A stretch of 64,000 nucleotides of DNA from Novosphingobium sp. KCTC 2891. Its GTDB lineage: Bacteria; Pseudomonadota; Alphaproteobacteria; Sphingomonadales; Sphingomonadaceae. Both the position numbers and the translations under genes were made by a program. Under the pieces are notes generated by a model. It saw only the letters and a program-made list of their open reading frames with translations. It was not told the origin of the DNA and did not search any database. Of this stretch, positions 7,374 through 15,870 are shown one piece after another (the stretch's first letter is position 1; every line of letters starts with the position of its first letter). The DNA lies in assembly GCF_025938155.1 (NCBI RefSeq), contig NZ_JAPCZG010000005.1, positions 1 through 64,000 of the forward strand, given 5' to 3'.

Positions 7374-9431
7374 ATGCGCCCAGACCTGCTCAATCCGTTG
7401 TTCGCCGAATCCGGCAGCCTCAAGGGCGTGGGGCCAGGCCTGGCCCGTCCGCTCGAGAAGCTGGGGCTGACCCGGGTCCGGGATCTGGCATACCACCTGC
7501 CCGACCGGTTCGTCACGCGCCGCGCGGTCACCAATCTGGATGAGGCGAGCGTCGGCGAGCAGATCGTGGTGGCGCTGACGGTGCGCGAGCATCGCGCCTC
7601 CGCCGGGCGCGGCCCGTTCCGGATCCTGGCGGAAGACGCGGCCGGCAACGTGGTCGCGCTGATCTATTTCGGCCGCGCATCCTACAGCGCGCGCAAGCTG
7701 CTCCCGACGGGCGAAACGCGCTGGGTGGCGGGCCGGCTCGACCAGTTCGGCCAGACGCTCCAGATCGTGCACCCCGATCATGTCGCCGAGGACGGGGCAG
7801 GGCTGATGGGCCAGCTGAACGAGGCGGTCTATCCGCTGTCCGAAGGGCTCACGCAGGGGCGGGTGCAGGGCCTCGTGCACCAGGCGCTCGAACACCTGCC
7901 GGAACTCCCCGAATGGATCGAGCCGGGCCTTGTCGACAAGATGGGCTGGCCGACGTGGAAGGACGCGCTGGGCCTTGCGCACAAGGGGCAGCACCCGCTG
8001 GCGCGCGACCGGCTCGCCTATGACGAACTCCTCGCCAACAGCCTCGCGCTGCTGCTGGTGCGCGCCAGCAACCGCACGCGCACCGGCACGCCGCTGGTGG
8101 GCGACGGGCACTTGCGCGCCAAGCTGAACCTGCCCTTCGCGCTCACCGGTGCGCAGGCCCGCTCCATCGCGGAAATCGAAGGCGACGTGGCACAGGGCGC
8201 GCCGATGCTGCGCCTGCTGCAAGGCGATGTCGGTTCTGGCAAGACGGCGGTGGCGCTCCACGCCATGCTGATCGCGGTGGAAGCGGGTGCGCAGGCCGCG
8301 CTGCTGGCGCCGACCGAAATTCTCGCGCGGCAGCACGCCGAAACGCTGACCCGCATGGTCGCCGGCACCGGTGTGACGATCCAGCTGCTCACAGGGCGCG
8401 ACAAGGGCCGGGCGCGCGAATCGATCCTGATGGGCTTGCTCGATGGCTCCATCCAGATCTGCGTCGGCACCCACGCGATCTTCCAGGAGGCGGTCGCCTA
8501 TCGCAACCTGGGGCTGGTGGTGATCGACGAGCAGCACCGCTTCGGCGTGGGCCAGCGCCTGATGTTGACGCAGAAGGCGAAGCGCACGCCGCATTGCCTC
8601 GCGATGACCGCCACGCCTATCCCGCGGACGCTCACGCTGGCCCAATATGGGGAGATGGACGTGTCCCGGCTCGACGAGATGCCGCCGGGCCGTCAGGCGA
8701 TCGACACCCGCGTCGTCGCGCAGGACCGTCTGGTCGATGTGGTCGAGGGCGTCGGCCGCCATATCGCCTCCGGCGCGCAGGCCTATTGGGTGTGCCCGAT
8801 GGTCCGCGAACAGGAAACCGAGGATCTCGCCGCCGCAGAAGCCCGTCACGCCGCGCTCAAGGAGCGCTTCGGCGATACCGTCGTTCTCGTCCACGGCCAG
8901 CTCCGGCCCGAGGCGAAGGACGCCGCGATGGAACGCTTCGCCAGCGGCGAGGCCAAGCTGCTTGTCGCCACCACGGTGATCGAGGTTGGCGTCGATGTGC
9001 CCAATGCCACGCTCATGGTCATCGAGCAGGCCGAGCGCTTCGGCCTTGCCCAGCTGCACCAGCTGCGGGGCCGTGTTGGGCGCGGAAGCCAGAAATCCAC
9101 CTGCCTCCTGCTGCGCGGCGAAGCGCTCTCCGAAGTGGGACGCGAGCGGTTGGCTTTGATGCGCGAAACGCAGGACGGTTTCCAACTCGCCGAGGAGGAC
9201 TTGCGCCTCCGCGGCGGCGGCGAACTGCTCGGCACGCGGCAGTCGGGCGACACACCTTTCCGCGTTGCCGATTTTGAACAGATCGCGCGCCTGCTGCCGG
9301 TGGCGCACGATGATGCGCGGCTGTTGATGGAGCGCGATGGTGGACTTTCCTCGCCGCGAGGGGAGGCGGCGAGAGTGTTGCTCTACCTGTTCGAGCGCGA
9401 CTGGGGCGTGCAGTTGCTCAGGGGCGGTTGA
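7374..9431 (+). CDS. recG: ATP-dependent DNA helicase RecG
   Basis: Branch-migration helicase acting on stalled forks and Holliday junctions. The 685-residue protein has an N-terminal wedge/OB domain (GVGPGLARPLEKLG near the start, VRDLAYHLPDR), helicase Walker A GDVGSGKTA near residue 287, DEQHRFG near 384, TATPIPRTL, and the C-terminal helicase block with RGRVGRG. The ATG at 7374 gives the usual RecG N-terminus; the longer in-frame extension to 7263 is not RecG-like. Confidence 0.96.
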   Translation: MRPDLLNPLFAESGSLKGVGPGLARPLEKLGLTRVRDLAYHLPDRFVTRRAVTNLDEASVGEQIVVALTVREHRASAGRGPFRILAEDAAGNVVALIYFGRASYSARKLLPTGETRWVAGRLDQFGQTLQIVHPDHVAEDGAGLMGQLNEAVYPLSEGLTQGRVQGLVHQALEHLPELPEWIEPGLVDKMGWPTWKDALGLAHKGQHPLARDRLAYDELLANSLALLLVRASNRTRTGTPLVGDGHLRAKLNLPFALTGAQARSIAEIEGDVAQGAPMLRLLQGDVGSGKTAVALHAMLIAVEAGAQAALLAPTEILARQHAETLTRMVAGTGVTIQLLTGRDKGRARESILMGLLDGSIQICVGTHAIFQEAVAYRNLGLVVIDEQHRFGVGQRLMLTQKAKRTPHCLAMTATPIPRTLTLAQYGEMDVSRLDEMPPGRQAIDTRVVAQDRLVDVVEGVGRHIASGAQAYWVCPMVREQETEDLAAAEARHAALKERFGDTVVLVHGQLRPEAKDAAMERFASGEAKLLVATTVIEVGVDVPNATLMVIEQAERFGLAQLHQLRGRVGRGSQKSTCLLLRGEALSEVGRERLALMRETQDGFQLAEEDLRLRGGGELLGTRQSGDTPFRVADFEQIARLLPVAHDDARLLMERDGGLSSPRGEAARVLLYLFERDWGVQLLRGG

Positions 9432-9501
9432 GGCGCCCCGAGGTGCCGCTTGCGCGGCCTCGGGACGCTCTCGGGTCGTTTCAGGTGTCGTTAGGTGCCG
9501 T

Positions 9502-10008
9502 TCAGGCCGCGAGGCCCACAACCTTGATTTCAGCCGGCGGAAGCTCGCCCGACTTGGCCTGCACGGTCAGCTCCTGCTTGCGCGCCAGCATCGCGTCGCG
9601 CAGCGCCACAAGGTCCACGCCCGCTTCGCGCGCCTGCGCGAACATTCCTTCGGAGCGCGCCTCCTCCTCGTGGACGTGGTGCTTGATCTCCTCCGACAGC
9701 ACCTTCACCTTGGCGTCGAAGAACGCGTCCTCGGGCGACGAGGCGACGATGTCGTTGATGAGCACCTTGGCGCCGTCGTGCTCGACATAGGCCTCGGTAT
9801 AGGTCTCGTCCTCGATCTTGCCCTTCAGCGCGGGGTAGAAGATCTCTTCCTCGATGATCGTGTGGATTTTCAGCTCGGTGCAGATCTGCTGCGCGAGATC
9901 GGCCTTCTTCGCGTCGGAAGCGCTCTCGTACTTCGAGAACAGTTCCTCGACCTTGCGGTGATCGGCCTTGAGCAAGGCGATGGCGTCCGAATACGTCTGG
10001 GTGGGCAT
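9502..10008 (-). CDS. Hemerythrin HHE-domain protein
   Basis: Predicted non-haem di-iron protein of 168 residues. The hemerythrin-like ligand pattern is visible: DHRKVEELF with H17, HTxxEEE with H49 and adjacent acidic residues, YxEHD with H77, and HHVHEEE at 110-116. Such single-domain proteins bind oxygen or respond to oxidative/nitrosative stress; the specific role here is unknown. Start ATG follows AGGAG with seven-base spacing. Shares the minus strand with tRNA-Pro upstream but is separated from it by a terminator. Confidence 0.88.
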   Translation of the reverse strand: MPTQTYSDAIALLKADHRKVEELFSKYESASDAKKADLAQQICTELKIHTIIEEEIFYPALKGKIEDETYTEAYVEHDGAKVLINDIVASSPEDAFFDAKVKVLSEEIKHHVHEEEARSEGMFAQAREAGVDLVALRDAMLARKQELTVQAKSGELPPAEIKVVGLAA

Positions 10009-10133
10009 CGATGGTCTCCTGTTCCGGAGGCGCGAGGGGCGCCTTTGCCGAGACAGTGCGCGGGCCATGCCATTGGTTCCGCGCGGTCGCATCGGAATGC
10101 TGATCGATCCCGACCGCAGTGGCGCCGGAATCG

Positions 10134-10159
10134 AAAAAGCCGCCCCGAAGGACGGCTTT
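10134..10159 (-). terminator. Rho-independent terminator after tRNA-Pro
   Basis: On the minus strand AAAGCCGTCC, a TTCG loop and GGGCGGCTTTTT form a long stem with a tetraloop and U-run, 25 bp beyond the tRNA-Pro 3' end and upstream of the hemerythrin gene. Confidence 0.85.
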
Positions 10160-10184
10160 CCGATCTCGCTTTAAAAGCGTGAAG

Positions 10185-10261
10185 TGGTCGGGGAGAGAGG
10201 ATTCGAACCTCCGGCCCCTGCCTCCCGAAGACAGTGCTCTACCAGGCTGAGCTACTCCCCG
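10185..10261 (-). tRNA. tRNA-Pro (anticodon CGG)
   Basis: Minus-strand 77-nt cloverleaf. Acceptor arms CGGGGAG and CTCCCCG pair, the discriminator is A and CCA is encoded at 10185-10187. The anticodon stem CTGTC/GGCAG closes loop TTCGGGA, giving CGG at 10225-10227. The T-loop GGTTCGAATCC is standard. Confidence 0.97.
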
Positions 10262-10302
10262 ACCGATCCGCTGCCGGTCACCCGGCTGCGAGGCAGGCGC
10301 GC

Positions 10303-10331
10303 CCTATACGGGGGCGTTTTCCGGGTGGCAA
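10303..10331 (-). promoter_or_regulatory. Predicted promoter of tRNA-Pro
   Basis: Minus strand: TTGCCA (10326-10331), 17-bp spacer, TATAGG (10303-10308), roughly 40 bp upstream of the mature tRNA. A GC-rich discriminator follows, as expected for a stable-RNA promoter. Confidence 0.75.
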
Positions 10332-10411
10332 GCAGGTTAGGGAACATTTTTCTCCGACCCGCCATTTTCCGCAGAAATCCGCCATTTTTTCGATATTTTC
10401 CAATTCTCCGA

Positions 10412-11968
10412 TCAGGCCGCGCGACGGACGAAGGCGTCGGCCGATCCGGCGCGAGCCGAATCGTCGGTGCGGAAGCGGGACACCAGTCGCGTCAGCCCGT
10501 CCGCTTCGCGGGAAAGGTTGTGCGCGGCCGCGTTGCTTTCCTCGACCATGGCCGCGTTCTGCTGCGTCACCTTGTCGATCTGGCTGAACGAGCGGCTGAC
10601 GTCGTGCAGGTCGCGCGCCTGCGTCTCGGCCGCATCCGCGATCTCGCCAATGGCGCTGCTGATGCCGGTGACCTGCTCCACGATGGCGCGCAGCACGGTG
10701 CCGGTCTCTCCCACCAGGGCCACGCCCTGGCCCACCTGCTGCGACGAGGCGGTGATGAGCTGCTTGATCGTCTGCGCCGCGTCCGCGCTGCGCTGGGCAA
10801 GCGCGCGCACTTCGGTGGCGACGACCGCGAAGCCCCGGCCCGCATCGCCGGCGCGCGCGGCCTCGACCCCTGCGTTGAGCGCGAGGAGGTTGGTCTGGAA
10901 GGCGATGCCGTCGATCAGCGAGATGATCTGGCCGATCTCGCTGGCCGAGCGTTCGATCGCGTTCATCGCATCGATCGCGCGTTCGACCACCTGGCCGCCA
11001 TTGACGGCATCGGCCTGCGCCGCGGTGATCGCACCGTTGACGTCGCCCGCGCGCTTGGCGGTGGTTTCGATCTGGCCGGTCAGGCGACCGGTCGAGGCGC
11101 TGTTCTGTTCGAGCGCGCTGGCCTGCTGCTCGGTGCGGCGGGCCAGATCATCCGAGGCATTGCGGATTTCCGCCGCGCCGTTGGTGATCTGGTGGGCCGA
11201 TCCGTTGACCGCGCAGACGAGGCGGTTGAGGTCGGTGGTCGCGGCGTTGAGCGTCTGGCGCAGCGCTTCGTAGCTGGCGGGGAAGGCCGTATCGATGTGC
11301 GTTGCAAGGTCACCTTCGGCCAGCGTCTTGAGGCGCGTGGCGAGGGCTTCGATGACCTGCTTCTGCTCGGCGGCAGTCCGCGCTCGCTCGGCAGCGGCGG
11401 CGGCTTCCAGATCGGCCTGGGCCTGCCGTGCGGCGGCCTGTTCGATGACCAGCGTTTCAAGCTGGCGTGCCACGACGGCGAGAACCGCGGTTTCGATCAC
11501 CACGACCACGGCGTGCAACAGGACGCGGGCAGTGTCCGGACCATCGGGAAACACAAGGCTGGGCGCGAGGAAGTTGGTGGCGAGATGGTGGACCGCAGTG
11601 ACCGCCGCGGCGAGCACGATCGGCCGCCAGTCGGCGAGGCCGGCCAGCGTGGCGATGATCGCGAAGAAGATCATGTGCTGGTCGAGAATCCAGTCGCTGC
11701 CCGCCCACTGCATCAGGAAGATCGCGGGGTAGAGCGGGATGGTGAAGCCCAGCACGAGGCGTGCGGCCGCATCGCAGCGTCCGGCACGGGCGAACATCGT
11801 GGGCGCGATCGTGATCGCCAGGGCCAGCAGGGGCGGTATCCAGCCGCCGCTGCCGAAAGCCGCGCGCAGGCCTGCCAGCACCACGCATAGCCAGCCGACG
11901 ACGGCCAGTGCCATCACGCCGCGCCGGCGCAGGATGTCGAGGTCTTCCACGGTATCAGTTCCTTCCAT
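10412..11968 (-). CDS. Membrane-embedded methyl-accepting chemotaxis protein
   Basis: A 518-residue chemoreceptor. Instead of a two-helix periplasmic sensor it has a compact N-terminal membrane domain of about five or six helices (residues 18-170) with little periplasmic sequence. Histidines sit in or beside these helices (H98, H127-H128, H152). A coiled coil and HAMP-like segment (about 185-265) precede the signalling domain, whose hairpin tip carries the universal FQTNLLALNAGVEAARAG block and VVATEVRALAQRSA. No C-terminal CheB/CheR tethering pentapeptide is seen. The start codon lies inside the end of the upstream small gene, so translation may be coupled. No che genes are in the window. 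Confidence 0.9.
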   Translation of the reverse strand: MEGTDTVEDLDILRRRGVMALAVVGWLCVVLAGLRAAFGSGGWIPPLLALAITIAPTMFARAGRCDAAARLVLGFTIPLYPAIFLMQWAGSDWILDQHMIFFAIIATLAGLADWRPIVLAAAVTAVHHLATNFLAPSLVFPDGPDTARVLLHAVVVVIETAVLAVVARQLETLVIEQAAARQAQADLEAAAAAERARTAAEQKQVIEALATRLKTLAEGDLATHIDTAFPASYEALRQTLNAATTDLNRLVCAVNGSAHQITNGAAEIRNASDDLARRTEQQASALEQNSASTGRLTGQIETTAKRAGDVNGAITAAQADAVNGGQVVERAIDAMNAIERSASEIGQIISLIDGIAFQTNLLALNAGVEAARAGDAGRGFAVVATEVRALAQRSADAAQTIKQLITASSQQVGQGVALVGETGTVLRAIVEQVTGISSAIGEIADAAETQARDLHDVSRSFSQIDKVTQQNAAMVEESNAAAHNLSREADGLTRLVSRFRTDDSARAGSADAFVRRAA

Positions 11969-12296
11969 GGCGGCCGTCGCCGCAAAGCGTCGAGGGTATC
12001 GCAACGACCAGCCAGCCCTGGCTGAGTGCGGCAAGCGCGGTGGCGTCGCTGGTCACGCGCACCATGGGCAAGCCGCTCGCGCCGGCCCCGCCGACGTCGA
12101 GCGTGCCCACCAGCGTGGCGCCGCCTTCCACCAGCCAGCGAAGCGCGCTGCCACGGTCCCCGGCGAGCGGGATCACGACGGCAGCCTGCCCGGCGCGCGG
12201 ATAGGCGAGGGCCATCACCAGCGCGGTAATGGCCAGTCCCCATTGCACTGCGAGCGCTGCCCTGCCGCTTTGTCCTGAGCCGAATCGTTGCATCAT
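11955..12296 (-). CDS. Small exported or membrane-anchored protein overlapping the chemoreceptor gene
   Basis: Unrecognised protein of about 113 residues. The N-terminus has a basic segment then a hydrophobic stretch (WGLAITALVMALAYPRAGQA) that looks like a signal peptide or anchor. The rest is a small alpha/beta-looking domain (AAVVIPLAGDRG, TLVGTL, GWLVVAIPS). Its stop overlaps the chemoreceptor start by 14 bp, so the two are co-transcribed and probably coupled. It could modify or partner the receptor, but that is inference. ATG at 12296 or 12293 are equally possible; TTG at 12302 is also in frame. Confidence 0.6.
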   Translation of the reverse strand: MMQRFGSGQSGRAALAVQWGLAITALVMALAYPRAGQAAVVIPLAGDRGSALRWLVEGGATLVGTLDVGGAGASGLPMVRVTSDATALAALSQGWLVVAIPSTLCGDGRHGRN

Positions 12297-12429
12297 CGAC
12301 AAAGGTAGGGGTTGATCCCTTGATGTGGATTTCCCCTCCGATCCGGATAAATCCCTATCGGAATTGGCGATTTGTTTGGGAATGGCGCATGGGCTTCCGC
12401 TCTGCCTTCGCGCCGTCTACCCTGACGGC

Positions 12430-13392
12430 ATGGCTTCCGTGTCGCTTCCCGCCGAGTCCCGCGCCGATGCGCCCCACGCCGAATGGCAATATCTCGACCT
12501 GATGCGCCGCATCTGGGAGCAGGGCGACGAGCGGATCGATCGCACCGGGGTGGGGACGCGGTCGGTATTCGGCGCGCAGCTCCGCTTCGATCTGTCCGGC
12601 GGGCGGATGCCGTTGCTGACCACCAAGCGGGTCTACTGGAAGACCGCGACGCGCGAATTCCTGTGGTTTCTGACGGGCGATACCAACATCCGTGCCCTCT
12701 GCGCGCAGGGCGTGGAGATCTGGACCGACTGGCCGCTCGCCCGTTATCGCCGCGAGACCGGCGACCCCATCGGCCGCGCCGACTTTTCGCGCCGCATCGT
12801 CGAGGATGCGGATTTCGCAGCGCGCTGGGGTGATCTCGGCCCGGTCTATGGCAAGCAGTGGGTTGACTGGCCCGTTTACGAGGCGGCCGGCGATGGCCTG
12901 TTTCGCCAGCGGGCGCAGGGCGTGAACCAGGTGGCCGAGGTGGTTGCCAGCCTGCGCGCCAATCCCGGCAGCAGGCGGCACATCGTGGAAGGGTGGAATG
13001 TCGCCGAACTCGATTCGATGGCGCTGCCGCCGTGCCACAAGACCTACCAGTTCCATGTTGCCGGCAACCGCCTGAACGGTCTGCTCTACCAGCGCAGCTG
13101 CGACGTGGCGCTGGGCCTGCCCTTCAACCTGTGGGGCGCGGCGCTGTTCATCCGTATGCTGGCGCAGCAATGCGATCTGGAGCCGGGCGAACTGGTGTGG
13201 ATGGGCGGGGACACGCATCTTTACCTGAATCACGCCGATCTGGTGGAGCAGCAGCTTGCCCGCACGCCTTCGGGCGACCCTGTCCTGGAGATCGTGCGGC
13301 GGCCTGAATCGGTGTTCGGTTACGCGATCGAGGATTTCGTCGTGCAGGGCTATGCACCGCAGGGAGCCTTGTCTGCGCCGGTTGCGGTATGA
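12430..13392 (+). CDS. thyA: Thymidylate synthase (ThyA type)
   Basis: Makes dTMP from dUMP using 5,10-methylenetetrahydrofolate. The 320-residue protein has RTGVGT (38-43, phosphate-binding Arg), the catalytic block PPCHKTYQFH with nucleophile C202, YQRSCDVALGLPFN and the C-terminal substrate-binding GDTHLYLNH. It is longer than the 264-residue E. coli enzyme because of an insertion in the variable small domain (about residues 95-165). ATG at 12430 was chosen since upstream in-frame sequence is not family-like. A fau homologue downstream of the next operon also belongs to folate metabolism, though not in the same transcript. Confidence 0.95.
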   Translation: MASVSLPAESRADAPHAEWQYLDLMRRIWEQGDERIDRTGVGTRSVFGAQLRFDLSGGRMPLLTTKRVYWKTATREFLWFLTGDTNIRALCAQGVEIWTDWPLARYRRETGDPIGRADFSRRIVEDADFAARWGDLGPVYGKQWVDWPVYEAAGDGLFRQRAQGVNQVAEVVASLRANPGSRRHIVEGWNVAELDSMALPPCHKTYQFHVAGNRLNGLLYQRSCDVALGLPFNLWGAALFIRMLAQQCDLEPGELVWMGGDTHLYLNHADLVEQQLARTPSGDPVLEIVRRPESVFGYAIEDFVVQGYAPQGALSAPVAV

Positions 13393-13405
13393 TGCGATAG
13401 CGTGA

Positions 13406-13434
13406 TTGACTCGGAAACCGCTGTGAAATAAAAT
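13406..13434 (+). promoter_or_regulatory. Predicted sigma-70-type promoter of the branched-chain dehydrogenase operon
   Basis: TTGACT (13406-13411), 17-bp spacer, TAAAAT (13429-13434), in an AT-rich island between thyA and the E1 alpha gene. A leader of about 85 nt would follow. Confidence 0.75.
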
Positions 13435-13526
13435 AACACAACGGTAAAATTTTGCGACTTGCGGCACGGCGGTGAGCGTCGTGCGTTGGGGTCGCGGGAG
13501 AGTCTTCATATGCGGGTTTGCGCAGC

Positions 13527-14810
13527 ATGACCGCGAAGGCCAGTGGCAACCTGCCGCCGCTTTCGCTCCACGTACCCGAGCCGAAGTTCCGGCCCGGCGA
13601 CAAGGTGGATTATTCGCACATCGTCGTGCCGCCAGCAGGCGCGCAGCCACGACCTGATGAGGGTTGTGCCGCGGCGGAAACGCATCCGCTGTGCCTCGAT
13701 CTGGTCCGCGTGCTGGACGAGGATCACCGCGCGGTGGGCCCTTGGGATCCGAAGCTGGACGCCGAGACGCTGCGGCGGATGCTGCGGACGATGGCACTGA
13801 CCCGCGCTTTCGATGACCGGATGTATCGCGGCCAGCGGCAGGGCAAGACCAGCTTCTACATGAAGTGCACCGGCGAGGAGGCGACCTCGGTCGCGCCGGC
13901 GATGGCGCTCGCCAGCGACGACATGGTGTTTCCCAGCTATCGTCAGCAGGGCATCCTGATCGCGCGCGGCTATCCGATCGTCGAGATGGTCAACCAGATC
14001 TACTCCAACCGGGCGGACAAGCTGAAGGGCCGCCAGCTGCCGATCATGTATTCGGCGCGCGACGTGTCCTTCTTCACCATCTCGGGCAACCTCGCCACGC
14101 AGTATCCGCAAGCGGTGGGCTGGGCGATGGCGAGCGCGATCAAGGGCGATACGCGCATCGCCGCGACCTGGGTGGGCGAAGGCTCCACGGCGGAAGGCGA
14201 CTTCCATTCCGCGATGACGTTCGCCGCGGTCTACAACGCCCCGGTCATCTTCAACGTCGTCAACAACCAGTGGGCGATTTCCAGCTTCTCCGGCTTTGCC
14301 GGCGCGGAGCGGACGACCTTTGCCGCGCGCGCCATCGGTTATGGCATCGCGGGGCTGCGCGTGGACGGTAACGATCCGCTGGCGGTCTATGCCGCGTCGC
14401 GCTGGGCGGCCGACCGTGCGCGCGCCAATGGCGGGCCGACCCTGATCGAGCACTTCACCTACCGCGCGGAGGGGCATTCCACCTCCGACGATCCCGGTCA
14501 GTACCGTTCCGCGCAGGAACGCGAGGAATGGCCGTTGGGCGATCCCATCATGCGGCTGAAGCGCCACCTGATCGCGCTGGGCGAATGGTCTGACGAACAG
14601 CACGAGGCTATGGACCGCGAGCTGGTCGAGCAGGTCAAGGCCGCGACCAAGGAGGCCGAGAAGAACGGCGTGCTGGGCCACGGCCTGCACCATCCCTTCC
14701 ACACCATGTTCGAGGACGTGTTCGAGGAACTGCCCTGGCACCTCAAGGAACAGAGCGAGCAGGCGATCCGCGAGCGACGGATCAAGTGGCCGGAATGGAA
14801 GGAGTCGTGA
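13527..14810 (+). CDS. bkdA1: Branched-chain 2-oxoacid dehydrogenase E1 alpha subunit
   Basis: Thiamine-diphosphate decarboxylase subunit of the cytosolic complex that turns leucine, isoleucine and valine 2-oxoacids into acyl-CoA. The 427-residue protein has the TDP/Mg motif GEGSTAEGDFHSA...NNQWAIS (about residues 216-252) and the conserved phosphorylation-loop-like region YRAEGHSTSDDPGQYR. Longer N-terminus than PDH E1 alpha and the SYRQQG and YSNRADKLKGRQ blocks favour the branched-chain type over pyruvate. ATG at 13527 is the first ATG after a TTG at 13518; no strong ribosome site is seen. First gene of a three-gene operon. Confidence 0.9.
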   Translation: MTAKASGNLPPLSLHVPEPKFRPGDKVDYSHIVVPPAGAQPRPDEGCAAAETHPLCLDLVRVLDEDHRAVGPWDPKLDAETLRRMLRTMALTRAFDDRMYRGQRQGKTSFYMKCTGEEATSVAPAMALASDDMVFPSYRQQGILIARGYPIVEMVNQIYSNRADKLKGRQLPIMYSARDVSFFTISGNLATQYPQAVGWAMASAIKGDTRIAATWVGEGSTAEGDFHSAMTFAAVYNAPVIFNVVNNQWAISSFSGFAGAERTTFAARAIGYGIAGLRVDGNDPLAVYAASRWAADRARANGGPTLIEHFTYRAEGHSTSDDPGQYRSAQEREEWPLGDPIMRLKRHLIALGEWSDEQHEAMDRELVEQVKAATKEAEKNGVLGHGLHHPFHTMFEDVFEELPWHLKEQSEQAIRERRIKWPEWKES

Positions 14811-14812
14811 GC

Positions 14813-15865
14813 ATGATCGAGGAAGCAGCGGTCAGCCTTGCTGACGCGCCCACCCGCCGGCTCAACATGATCGAGGCGATCAACGATGCGCTCGATATCA
14901 TGATGGAGCGCGATCCCGGTGTTGTCGTGATGGGCGAGGACGTCGGCTATTTCGGCGGCGTGTTCCGCGCCACGGCCGGCCTCCAGAAGAAATACGGCAA
15001 GACCCGCGTGTTCGACACGCCGATCTCAGAGTGCGGGATCATCGGTGTCGCCGTGGGCATGGGTGCCTATGGCCTGCGCCCGGTGCCGGAAATCCAGTTC
15101 GCAGACTACATCTATCCCGGGCTCGACCAGTTGGTCTCCGAGGCGGCGCGGCTGCGCTATCGCTCGGCGGGCGAATTCACCGCGCCGATGACGGTGCGCT
15201 CGCCTTTTGGCGGCGGGATCTTCGGCGGGCAGACTCACAGCCAGAGCCCGGAGGCGCTGTTCACGCACGTCGCGGGGATCAAGACCGTGGTGCCGGCGAC
15301 GCCGCATGACGCCAAGGGTCTGCTGATCGCCGCGATCGAGGACAACGACCCGGTGATCTTCTTCGAGCCGAAGCGGATCTACAACGGCCCGTTCAACGGG
15401 TATTACGACAAGCCGGTGGAGCCTTGGGCGAAGCACGCGGACAGCGTGGTGCCGGAAGGCTATTATTCGATTCCGTTGGGCAAGGCGCGGATCGTGCGGC
15501 CGGGGCAGGCGTTTACCGTGCTCGCCTATGGCACGATGGTCCACGTCGCCGCAGCGGTCTGCGCCGAGAAGGGCGTCGATGCGGAGATCATCGACCTGCG
15601 CACGCTGGTGCCGCTCGACATCGAAACGATCGAAGCCTCGGTCGAGAAGACAGGCAAGTGCCTGATCGTACATGAGGCGACGCGCACCTCCGGCTTCGGC
15701 GCGGAGCTGTCCGCGCTGGTGCAGGAGCGGTGCTTCTATCACCTGGAGGTGCCGATCGAGCGCGTGACCGGGTTCGACACGCCTTATCCGCACAGCCTGG
15801 AATGGGCGTATTTTCCGGGGCCGGTCCGCATCGGCGAGGCCATCGACCGACTGATGAAGGCTTGA
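14813..15865 (+). CDS. bkdA2: Branched-chain 2-oxoacid dehydrogenase E1 beta subunit
   Basis: Partner of E1 alpha in the decarboxylase heterotetramer. The 350-residue protein contains MGEDVGYFGGVF, the FDTPISECGIIGVAVG block, EIQFADYIYPG, and the C-terminal transketolase domain with LRTLVPLD. The start follows the E1 alpha stop by 2 bp and is preceded by GGAAGGAG, indicating coupled translation. Sequence details such as RSPFGGGIFGGQTHSQSPE are typical of branched-chain E1 beta. Confidence 0.92.
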   Translation: MIEEAAVSLADAPTRRLNMIEAINDALDIMMERDPGVVVMGEDVGYFGGVFRATAGLQKKYGKTRVFDTPISECGIIGVAVGMGAYGLRPVPEIQFADYIYPGLDQLVSEAARLRYRSAGEFTAPMTVRSPFGGGIFGGQTHSQSPEALFTHVAGIKTVVPATPHDAKGLLIAAIEDNDPVIFFEPKRIYNGPFNGYYDKPVEPWAKHADSVVPEGYYSIPLGKARIVRPGQAFTVLAYGTMVHVAAAVCAEKGVDAEIIDLRTLVPLDIETIEASVEKTGKCLIVHEATRTSGFGAELSALVQERCFYHLEVPIERVTGFDTPYPHSLEWAYFPGPVRIGEAIDRLMKA

Positions 15866-15870
15866 ACACG

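Noticed and set aside
10184..11890. Plus-strand frame starting [17 protein letters not shown]
   Set aside because: Its start is antisense to tRNA-Pro and the rest mirrors the chemoreceptor; not a gene.
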